From: Salinarimonas sp051117315 | Lineage (GTDB): Bacteria; Pseudomonadota; Alphaproteobacteria; Rhizobiales; Beijerinckiaceae | Length of the DNA stretch: 50,880 nucleotides | Assembly (NCBI GenBank): GCA_051117315.1 | Contig: JBNPEA010000044.1 | Location: 1-50,880 of the forward strand | Direction of reading: 5' to 3' | Part shown: positions 44,690 through 50,880 of the stretch, piece after piece | Position numbering within the stretch: the first letter of the stretch is position 1 | How the letters are laid out: the number at the start of each line of letters is the position of its first letter | The notes under the pieces: model-generated | The model's input: only the letters and a program-made list of their open reading frames with translations | What the model was told of the DNA's origin: nothing | Databases searched by the model: none | Program-made: the position numbers and the translations under genes

Positions 44690-45691
44690 ATGCGACAAGG
44701 CTCCCTTCTCGGTGTCTTCACGGTTCTGGTCTCCCTCCTGCTGCCGGCGGCGACGGCGGCGCAGGACGCCTGCACGCGCTACCGCGCCGAGCTGGCGCAG
44801 ATCGACGCCGGCGGCGCGCGCGACTACGGGGAGCTCGCCCGCCGCCAGGCGATGGAGCTCGAGCGCATGCGGCGCTACGTGCAGAGCCTCGATTGCGGCC
44901 GCTCGCGCTTCCTGATCTTCGGCGCGCCGACCTCCCCGGAATGCGCCGCCGCCGATGAGCGCCTTGGTGCCATGGAGGAGAACTACCAGCGCCTCCTCGT
45001 CGAGGCGTCGCGCTCGGGCAACGAGCGCCGGGCGGCGCTGCTCTCGGCGATCGAGCAATATTGCACGCCGCAGAACCGGGACCTCGGTCCCGGCGGAGGC
45101 TTCGACACCCTGTTCGACCCGGCCGACCCTTTCATGAACGGCCCCGGCTTCCCCGACGAGGCCCGGCCCATCGCCGGTCAGGCCGTGTGCGTGCGTACCT
45201 GCGACGGCTCCTTCTTCCCGCTCTCCAGCACGCCGCGCGACTCGCGGGCGGCGGGCGAGCTGTGCCAGGCCCAGTGCCCGGCCGCGCCGACGGCGGTGTT
45301 CTACAAGCCGCAGGGCGCCGCCATCGAGCAGGCGGTCGCGGCGGACGGCCAGCCCTACATGTCGCTGCCCAACGCGCTCGCCTTCCGTCGGTCTCACGAT
45401 GCGGCCTGCGCCTGCCGCGTGCCGGGCCAGACCTGGTCGGACGCGCTGGCGCAAGCCGAGGCGCTGCTCGGCGGCGGCGCGGAGATCGTCGACGCCGAGC
45501 GCGCGCGGGAGCTCTCGCGGCCGCGGGAGGCCGCCGCCCCGGCCGCGGCGACGCCGGTGCCGGCGGCGCCGGGCGTCTCGATCCCCTTCTTCGGGCTGGA
45601 CGAGGGCGAGTGGCGCGAAATCGAGACCCGCGACGGCCGCCGGCGCGTGCGCGTCGTCGCGCCCGAGGTGATCCCTGCACCCGACGTGTGA
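44690..45691 (+). CDS. DUF2865 domain protein, exported
   Basis: 333 residues. Signal peptide (LLGVFTVLVSLLLPAATAAQ), a helical region with cysteines (ACTRYRAELAQ, LDCGRSRF, PECAAADERL), and the DUF2865 core: QAVCVRTCDGSFFPLSSTPRD, CQAQCPAAPTAVFYKPQG, and PNALAFRRSHDAACACRVPG. The cysteine pairs suggest disulfides in the periplasm. The family is typical of Rhizobiales; its function is unknown. Gene start: an upstream gap of 164 bases shows no clear promoter. Confidence 0.9.
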   Translation: MRQGSLLGVFTVLVSLLLPAATAAQDACTRYRAELAQIDAGGARDYGELARRQAMELERMRRYVQSLDCGRSRFLIFGAPTSPECAAADERLGAMEENYQRLLVEASRSGNERRAALLSAIEQYCTPQNRDLGPGGGFDTLFDPADPFMNGPGFPDEARPIAGQAVCVRTCDGSFFPLSSTPRDSRAAGELCQAQCPAAPTAVFYKPQGAAIEQAVAADGQPYMSLPNALAFRRSHDAACACRVPGQTWSDALAQAEALLGGGAEIVDAERARELSRPREAAAPAAATPVPAAPGVSIPFFGLDEGEWREIETRDGRRRVRVVAPEVIPAPDV

Positions 45692-45698
45692 GGCGCCC

Positions 45699-47054
45699 TC
45701 AGGCCGTCTCGCCCGCGAGCCGCGCCGCTGCCGTGTCGCGGCCGATCAGCGGCAGGAGCGCGGCGAGCTCGGGGCCGTGGGCGCGGCCGGTCAGTGCCTT
45801 GCGCAAGGGCATGAACAGAGTCCGACCCTTGGCGCCGGTCGCCGCCTTCACCGCGTCCGTCCAGGCCTTCCAGGTGTCGGCGTCCCAAGGCTCGGGCGGC
45901 AGCGCCTGCGCGGCGCGGGTGCAGAAATCCGGGTCATCGATCGCGGGCACGACCGGACCCTCGACGACGCCCCACCAGTCCCGCGCCTCGGCGACCGTGC
46001 CGATGTTGCCGCGCACCGCCTCCCAGAAGGGCTCGCCGCCACCGACCCCCATGGCGGCGAGGCGATCCGCCACCGCCTCGTAGGGCAGCTCGTGCACGAT
46101 GCGGGCGTTGAGCCCGGCGAGCTCCGCCTCGTCGAAGCGCGCCGGGGCACGGGAGATGTGGCCGAGATCGACGAGCTCGGCGAGCGCGTCCAGCGAGGCG
46201 ACGGGCCGCACCGCGTCCGACGAGCCGACGAGCACCGCGAGCGCGGCGACCGCCAGGGGCTCGAGACCCGCCTCGCGCAGCCCCGTCAGCGAGAGATGCC
46301 CCAGGCGCTTCGACAGGCCCTCGCCGCTCGCCGTGGTGAGCAGGTTGTGGTGGCCGAAGGCCGGCGGCGCGGCGCCGAGCGCCTCGAAGATCTGGATCTG
46401 GACCGCCGTGTTGGTGACGTGGTCCTCCCCGCGCACCACCTGCGTGACGCCGAGCCGCGCGTCGTCGACCACCGATGGGAGGGTGTAGAGATAGCTCCCG
46501 TCCTCGCGCACCAGCACGGGGTCGGACAGGGAGGCGCAGTCCACCGACACCTCCCCGCGCACCAGGTCGTGCCAGCCGACGCCGCGATGGTCGAGCCGGA
46601 AGCGCCAATGCGGCCGGCGTCCCTCGGCCTCGAGCCGCGCCCGGTCCGCATCCCCGAGCGCCAGCGCCGCGCGGTCGTAGATCGGCGGCAGGCCGCGGGC
46701 GAGCTGCAGGCGGCGCCTGCGCTCGAGCTCCTCGGGCGTCTCGTAGCACGGGTAGAGCCGGCCCTCGCCCTTCAGGCGCGCGGCCGCCTCGTCGTAGAGG
46801 GCGATTCGCTCGGACTGGCGCACGGTGACGTCGGGCACGATCCCGAGCCAGGCGAGGTCCTCGACGATGGCCTGCGCGTACTCGTCCTTCGAGCGCTCGC
46901 GATCGGTGTCGTCGAGGCGCAGCACGAAGGTGCCGCCGTCGTGGCGCGCGGCGAGGGCGTTGAGGAGCGCGGTACGGGCGTTGCCGATGTGCAGGAGGCC
47001 CGTCGGCGAGGGAGCGAAACGGAGGATGGGCGCGGAATGGAGCGAGGTGGTCAT
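45699..47054 (-). CDS. gltX: glutamyl-tRNA synthetase (short, GltX2-like)
   Basis: 451 residues. HIGH-type motif FAPSPTGLLHIGNARTAL, then LRLDDTDRERS, the tRNA acceptor region VVRGEDHVTNTAVQIQIFEALG and the KMSKS-type loop EGLSKRLG, with a helical anticodon-binding C-terminus. It charges tRNA with glutamate. Alphaproteobacteria often carry two GltX proteins, and this length and the LLHIGNAR form fit the shorter one, which may differ in tRNA preference. It converges with the DUF2865 gene with 7 bases between stops. Confidence 0.93.
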   Translation of the reverse strand: MTTSLHSAPILRFAPSPTGLLHIGNARTALLNALAARHDGGTFVLRLDDTDRERSKDEYAQAIVEDLAWLGIVPDVTVRQSERIALYDEAAARLKGEGRLYPCYETPEELERRRRLQLARGLPPIYDRAALALGDADRARLEAEGRRPHWRFRLDHRGVGWHDLVRGEVSVDCASLSDPVLVREDGSYLYTLPSVVDDARLGVTQVVRGEDHVTNTAVQIQIFEALGAAPPAFGHHNLLTTASGEGLSKRLGHLSLTGLREAGLEPLAVAALAVLVGSSDAVRPVASLDALAELVDLGHISRAPARFDEAELAGLNARIVHELPYEAVADRLAAMGVGGGEPFWEAVRGNIGTVAEARDWWGVVEGPVVPAIDDPDFCTRAAQALPPEPWDADTWKAWTDAVKAATGAKGRTLFMPLRKALTGRAHGPELAALLPLIGRDTAAARLAGETA

Positions 47055-47064
47055 GCGTCGTCTC

Positions 47065-47118
47065 TAGAGCATCATCCCACCAAGTGGAAACCGGTTGATG
47101 GATCAGACGATGCTCCAG
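47065..47118. repeat. rhizobial-type intergenic palindrome
   Basis: AGAGCATCATCCCACCAAGT then GGAAACCGGTTGATGGATC, then GACGATGCTC: the two ends (GAGCATC / GATGCTC) are inverted copies around the AAGTGGAAACCGGTT core found in a repeat family scattered through Rhizobiales genomes. It lies between the divergent gltX and map genes. Confidence 0.75.
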
Positions 47119-47183
47119 CGCGTCGCGCGGCGGGGGACAAACGGGGCGCGCGTGCTATGGTCGCGGAAGGCGAAGGAGAGGAC

Positions 47184-47966
47184 ATGGACGAGGTACGCGA
47201 GAAGCGCTTGCGGGGCGTTCCCCTGCACGGGCCGGAGGAGTTCGAGGGCATGCGGCGCGCCGGGCGGCTCGCGGCGGCGACGCTCGACTTCATCGCGCCC
47301 CACGTCCGCGAGGGCGTCTCGACGGGGGCGCTCGACCGGCTCTGCGAGACGTTCATGCGCGACCATGGCGCCGTTCCCGCGACGATCGGCTTCCACGGCT
47401 ACGCCCATGCCACCTGCATCTCGGTGAACCACGTGGTCACCCACGGCGTGCCGGACGACGCCAAGGTCCTGGGCGCCGGCGACATCCTCAACATCGACGT
47501 GACGCCGATCCTCGACGGCTGGCACGGCGACACGAGCCGGATGTTCACGGTCGGCGAGCCCGCGGCGAAGGCGCGGCGGCTCATCGCCGCGGCGCACGCG
47601 GCGATGATGGCGGGCATCGCGCAGGTCCGCCCGGGGGCGACCCTCGGCGATGTCGGCGCGGCGATCGAGGCGGTGGCCAAGGCCAAGGGCTACACGGTGG
47701 TGCGGGAGTTCTGCGGCCACGGGCTCGGCCGCGCCTTCCACGCCCCGCCGGAAGTGCTCAGCTACGGCCTGCCGGGCCGGGGCGTGCGCCTCGAGCCCGG
47801 CATGTTCTTCACCGTCGAGCCGATGCTCAACGCCGGCCGCGCCGAGGTGAAGACGCTCTCCGACGGCTGGACCACGGTGACCCGCGACCGCTCGCTCTCC
47901 GCCCAGTTCGAGCACTCGGTGGGCGTGACCGACGACGGCGTGGAGATCTTCACGCTGCCCGGGTGA
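47184..47966 (+). CDS. map: methionine aminopeptidase, type I
   Basis: 260 residues. All metal ligands of the pita-bread fold are present: NIDVTPILDGWHGDTSRMF (two Asp), GHGLGRAFHAPPEV (His), FFTVEPML (Glu) and AQFEHSVGV (Glu). GFHGYAHATCISVNHVVTHGVP is the substrate segment. It removes the initiator Met from nascent proteins. ATG 47184 has AAGGAGAG 4 bases upstream; an earlier ATG at 47157 lacks one. Confidence 0.95.
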   Translation: MDEVREKRLRGVPLHGPEEFEGMRRAGRLAAATLDFIAPHVREGVSTGALDRLCETFMRDHGAVPATIGFHGYAHATCISVNHVVTHGVPDDAKVLGAGDILNIDVTPILDGWHGDTSRMFTVGEPAAKARRLIAAAHAAMMAGIAQVRPGATLGDVGAAIEAVAKAKGYTVVREFCGHGLGRAFHAPPEVLSYGLPGRGVRLEPGMFFTVEPMLNAGRAEVKTLSDGWTTVTRDRSLSAQFEHSVGVTDDGVEIFTLPG

Positions 47967-47982
47967 CGGCGCGGGCGCGTCG

Positions 47983-48480
47983 TCACAGCCGGCGATACAT
48001 CACCAGCGCATCCACCTCGCCGAGCCGGGGATGCGCGAAGGCGCCGGGCAGGCGACCCACGGTCTCGAAGCCGAGCTGCTCCCAGAGCCGCACGGCACGC
48101 ACGTTGGCGGCGACGACGAAGTTGAACTGCATGGCGCGAAAGCCGCGCCGGCGCGCCTCGTCGAGCGAGTGCGCGGCCATGCCGCGGGCGACGCCCCGCC
48201 CGCTCGCGTCGGGCGCGGTGACGTAGCCGCAATTGGCGACGTGCGCCCCGCCGCCGCGCTGGTTCGCACGCATCGTGTAGGTGCCGAGCACCGCTCCGTC
48301 CGGTGCCGCGGCGACGAACACGGCGTTCGTCGGGGCGAGCCAATAGGCGAGCGTGTCCGCGCGGCCGAGGTCGCGCTCGAGCGCATAGGTCTCGCCGGCG
48401 CGGATCACCGGCTCGAGGATACGCCACAGCGCGTCTGCATCGGCGTCGGGGTCGGCGGGGCGGATGTGGAAGGCTTGCAT
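47983..48480 (-). CDS. GNAT-family N-acetyltransferase
   Basis: 165 residues. AFHIRPADPDADADALWRIL opens the fold; the acetyl-CoA loop is DASGRGVARGMAAHSLDEARRRG, and VAANVRAVRLWEQLGFETVGRLPGAF is the conserved GNAT end motif. The substrate is unknown; the pattern fits small-molecule or amino-acid acetyltransferases. It converges on map with 16 bases between. Confidence 0.9.
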   Translation of the reverse strand: MQAFHIRPADPDADADALWRILEPVIRAGETYALERDLGRADTLAYWLAPTNAVFVAAAPDGAVLGTYTMRANQRGGGAHVANCGYVTAPDASGRGVARGMAAHSLDEARRRGFRAMQFNFVVAANVRAVRLWEQLGFETVGRLPGAFAHPRLGEVDALVMYRRL

Positions 48481-48554
48481 GGCGGCGTGGCTCCGGGCTC
48501 ACGTCTCGCGGAATACGGTGGGCGGGCAGGCACGCGCAAGGCTCGACGGCATCC

Positions 48555-49250
48555 TCAGCCGCCCGCGAGCCAGATCCGCAGCGGGTTCTCGGCGTCGGCG
48601 AGGAGCCGCGCGGCCATGGCGCAGGAGACGACGACGAGGAGCGGCCTGATCAGCCGCGCGCCGAAGCGCAGCGCCAGGGCGGCCCCGATCTGCGCCCCCA
48701 GCAGCGCGCCCGCGGCCATGACGAGGCCCACCGGCCAGACCACCGCGCCCGTCGCCGCGAACAGCGCCAGGCCGCCGAGATTGCTCGAGGCGTTCGCGAG
48801 CTTGGTGTGGGCGGTCGCCTTCACCACGCCGTAGCCCAGCGCCGCGACGAAGCCGATCATGTAGAACGAGCCGGCGCCCGGACCGAACAGGCCGTCGTAG
48901 AAGGCGATCGGCGGGACGAGGAGCAGGAGGAACGCGGTGCGCCCGACCCGTGCCTTCACGTCCGCATCGCCCATGCGCCGGGAGAGGCCGAAATACAGGG
49001 CGATCGCCACCAGGAGAACGGGAACCCCGGCCTCCAGCAGGGCCTGCGGCAGCACGCTGGCCGCGAGCGCGCCCAGCATGGAGACGCCACCCGCCACCAC
49101 CGCGATCGGCCAGACCCCGCGCCGGGGCACGAGGCCGCGCCGGGCGAAGGCGAGGGTGGAGGACACGGTCCCGGCCGCGCCCTGCAGCTTGTTCGTCGCG
49201 ATGGCGGAGACCGGGTCGAGCCCCGCGAGGAGCAGCGCCGGTACCGTCAC
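48555..49250 (-). CDS. TauE/SafE-family membrane transporter, start unclear
   Basis: 231 residues from GTG 49250, with about seven membrane helices: LVPRRGVWPIAVVAGGVSMLGAL, FYDGLFGPGAGSFYMIGFVAALGYGVVKATAHTKLANASSN (the TauE/SafE repeat), and a C-terminal pair. The family exports sulfite or organosulfur compounds. The frame continues upstream with clear homology (IVGLLALAVVAGCFDAIAGGGGL, from about 49322), so the true protein should begin there. No ATG, GTG or TTG occurs in that stretch before an in-frame TGA at 49368-49370. The gene may be damaged or use an odd start. Confidence 0.75.
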   Translation of the reverse strand: MTVPALLLAGLDPVSAIATNKLQGAAGTVSSTLAFARRGLVPRRGVWPIAVVAGGVSMLGALAASVLPQALLEAGVPVLLVAIALYFGLSRRMGDADVKARVGRTAFLLLLVPPIAFYDGLFGPGAGSFYMIGFVAALGYGVVKATAHTKLANASSNLGGLALFAATGAVVWPVGLVMAAGALLGAQIGAALALRFGARLIRPLLVVVSCAMAARLLADAENPLRIWLAGG

Positions 49251-49505
49251 GAGCCCGCCGCCCCCGGCTATGGCGTCGAAGCACCCCGCGACGACGGCGA
49301 CGAGCGCCAGAAGCCCGACGATCTCGGGCTGGATGACGACACTGACGCGCCGCGCTTCCCGAAGGCGTCATCCGGCGACACCGACCCGGCAGGCGCGGAG
49401 CGGGAGAGCTCCGGTCTCGCGAGCAGCCCCGGTTGCATCTGCGTCGTACGTCCTACGTGCGGGACCCTATGCCGCTGCGGCCGCCGATGCAAGCCTCGCC
49501 CGCGC

Positions 49506-50000
49506 TCACCGCACCCAGCGATCCGCCGCCCGCTCGTCCTCCGCCTTCGACGACACCCAGCCGCCGGTCTCCACCTCGCCGACGGGGTGCTCGCGCTTCC
49601 AGAACGGGGCCTTGGTCTTGAGCCAGTCCATCATGAAGTCGGCGGCCTCGAAGGCGGCGCGGCGGTGGGGGGAGGCGGCGACCACGAGGACGATCTCCTC
49701 GCCGGGGCGGATCACGCCGTAGCGGTGCACCGCGACGAGGCCCTTCAGGGGAAAGCGCCGCGCGGCCTCGCCCGCCACGCGGGCGATCTCGCCCTGGGCC
49801 ATGCCGGGATAGTGCTCGAGCTCGAGCGCGGCGAGACGCCCGTCCTCGTCGCGGCACAGGCCGGTGAAGGTCACCACCGCGCCGACGTCGGTACGCCCGC
49901 GCACCAGCGCCGCGGCTTCCGCGGCGGCGTCGAAGGGCTCTGCCTGGATGCGCACGATCGGCACGATGGAGGAGGCCGCCTGGGCCGCGGGCTCGTCCAT
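49506..50000 (-). CDS. moaE: molybdopterin synthase catalytic subunit
   Basis: 164 residues. VGAVVTFTGLCRDEDG, LELEHYPGMAQGEI, VAVHRYGVIRPGEEIVLVVAASPHRRAAFEAADFMMDWLKTKAPFWKRE is the complete MoaE signature including the catalytic lysines. With MoaD it puts two sulfurs into precursor Z to make molybdopterin. The moaD gene lies 5 bases upstream. A roughly 25-residue C-terminal extension (VETGGWVSSKAEDERAADRW) is slightly longer than usual. Confidence 0.95.
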   Translation of the reverse strand: MDEPAAQAASSIVPIVRIQAEPFDAAAEAAALVRGRTDVGAVVTFTGLCRDEDGRLAALELEHYPGMAQGEIARVAGEAARRFPLKGLVAVHRYGVIRPGEEIVLVVAASPHRRAAFEAADFMMDWLKTKAPFWKREHPVGEVETGGWVSSKAEDERAADRWVR

Positions 50001-50005
50001 GGGCC

Positions 50006-50263
50006 TCAGCCTCCGGTCATCGGCGGGAAGAAGGCGATCTCGCCGGCGCCGGTGATCACCGCGTCGCGGTGCACGTGGAGCTGGTCCATGGCGGCGCGGA
50101 TCACGGTCTCGTTCTCGAAGGCGTAGGCGTATTCCTCGCCGCGGCCCTTCAGCCAGTCGACGAGGTCCGCGATGGTCGCGACGTGCTCGGGTGGCTCGAC
50201 CATCTCCTCGGTCTTGCCGATTCGCTCGCGCACCCAGGCGAAATACAGGATCTTCACGGCCAT
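50006..50263 (-). CDS. moaD: molybdopterin synthase sulfur-carrier subunit
   Basis: 85 residues, ubiquitin-like. KILYFAWVRERIGKTEEMVEPP begins the fold, VHRDAVITGAGEIAFFPPMTGG ends it; the terminal Gly-Gly is activated by MoeB-type adenylation and thiolated. It directly precedes moaE in a pgsA-moaD-moaE unit, an arrangement common in Rhizobiales. Confidence 0.95.
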   Translation of the reverse strand: MAVKILYFAWVRERIGKTEEMVEPPEHVATIADLVDWLKGRGEEYAYAFENETVIRAAMDQLHVHRDAVITGAGEIAFFPPMTGG

Positions 50264-50281
50264 CGGCCCGCTCCCCGGCTC

Positions 50282-50857
50282 TCAGTCCTCGACGAGATAG
50301 CGCAGTCCCGCGCGCATGTAGTCCCAGCCCGTATACAGCGTCAGCAGGGCCGCCGCCCAGAGCAGGACGAGCCCCGTCCACGTCGTGAACGGGAACACGG
50401 CGTCGCCCGCCGGCCCCGCCACGAGGAAGCCCAGCGCCACGAGCTGCACCGTGGTCTTGTACTTGGCCACGTTCGAGACGGGAACCGAGACCTTGAGCTC
50501 GGCCAGGAACTCCCGCAGGCCCGAGACGAGGATCTCGCGCAGCAGGATGACGATCGCCGCCCAGATGTTCCAGCTCGCGATCGAGCCGTGGGCCACGAGC
50601 ATCAGAAGCACCGCGGCGACGAGGAGCTTGTCGGCGATCGGGTCCAGCATGCGCCCGAGAGCCGACTGCTGGTTCCAGGCGCGGGCCAGGTACCCGTCGA
50701 AATAGTCCGTGATCGCGGCGGCGACGAAGATTCCCAGCGCCCACCAGCGCGCCCAGCCCTCGTTTGGCCAGAACCTCAGCCACACCACCGCCGGCACGGC
50801 GCGGCAGCGTCCGTAGGTGAGGAGGTTAGGCAGGGAGAGCGCGGTCGATCGTTTCAT
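50282..50857 (-). CDS. pgsA: CDP-diacylglycerol-glycerol-3-phosphate 3-phosphatidyltransferase
   Basis: 191 residues with about five membrane helices. The CDP-alcohol phosphotransferase motif is complete: DYFDGYLARAWNQQSALGRMLDPIAD. SLPNLLTYGRCRAVP and LREILVSGLREFLAEL are typical of PgsA. It makes phosphatidylglycerol phosphate in the inner membrane. ATG 50857 (MKRSTALSLPNLLT) is chosen over an upstream TTG at 50863. It is first in the unit with moaD and moaE. Confidence 0.94.
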   Translation of the reverse strand: MKRSTALSLPNLLTYGRCRAVPAVVWLRFWPNEGWARWWALGIFVAAAITDYFDGYLARAWNQQSALGRMLDPIADKLLVAAVLLMLVAHGSIASWNIWAAIVILLREILVSGLREFLAELKVSVPVSNVAKYKTTVQLVALGFLVAGPAGDAVFPFTTWTGLVLLWAAALLTLYTGWDYMRAGLRYLVED

Positions 50858-50880
50858 GCACAAGCAGCCGGTTGCTGGAG

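Overview
The window looks like chromosomal DNA of a very GC-rich alphaproteobacterium of the order Hyphomicrobiales (Rhizobiales). Pointers are a complete PhyR-NepR-EcfG general stress module, a TTAA-N7-TTAA CtrA site, IalB and DUF2865 proteins, a 451-residue GltX, and two families of palindromic intergenic repeats, one of them of the rhizobial GAGCAT...ATGCTC type. A Salinarimonas- or Methylobacterium-like genome is plausible, but genus cannot be fixed from sequence alone. No tRNA, rRNA, CRISPR array, prophage or insertion sequence was seen.

Layout. 1-2.8 kb: xylose ABC transporter genes (xylH partial, xylF) divergent from a ROK regulator. 2.8-5.5 kb: a secreted FG-GAP/ASPIC-UnbV protein whose 5' end contains a palindromic repeat, phosphoglycerate mutase, and a collapsed GAPDH remnant. 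5.5-12.6 kb: a translationally coupled three-gene unit of P-type cation ATPase, beta-phosphoglucomutase/trehalose-6-phosphatase fusion, and GH65 disaccharide phosphorylase. 12.7-20.6 kb: methionine and SAM-by-product metabolism, with a SahR-like regulator behind a strong palindromic operator, metF and metH, then (opposite strand) mtnA and a class II aldolase. 20.7-25.6 kb: small stress-type genes (including a SWIB-domain protein), a TRIC channel, oxidoreductases and a lipid-kinase remnant missing its middle. 25.8-31 kb: a frameshifted ion channel with a NarL-type regulator, a CaiB-type CoA-transferase/AEC transporter/malyl-CoA lyase locus, and hspQ. 31-41.4 kb: IalB, a peptide-type binding protein, a degenerate acyl-CoA-synthetase-like protein, a pseudo-receiver, a DEAD-box helicase, a diguanylate cyclase and an SDR. 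41.4-44.5 kb: the stress control island ecfG-nepR / phyR. 44.7-50.9 kb: DUF2865 protein, gltX, map, a GNAT, a TauE/SafE protein, moaE-moaD and pgsA.

The most interesting signal is a set of GGAAC-N16/17-CGTT (EcfG-type) promoters found by reading both strands: divergent copies between nepR and phyR, one in front of a small gene plus SWIB gene (21.9 kb), one in front of a self-contained pseudo-receiver unit (35.3 kb), one in front of an unknown exported or membrane protein (43.8 kb), and one on the minus strand at 43.77 kb that has no protein gene but runs about 85 nt into a perfect hairpin plus seven U. That last unit is a candidate stress-induced small RNA, organised like GsrN of Caulobacter. 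For the five protein units the inferred leader is about 40-50 nt, which supports the calls.

A second theme is gene decay by internal loss: the GAPDH and lipid-kinase remnants both keep their N- and C-terminal ends in one frame while the middle is gone. An ion channel gene is frameshifted, and a TauE/SafE gene has no usual start codon before its first helix.
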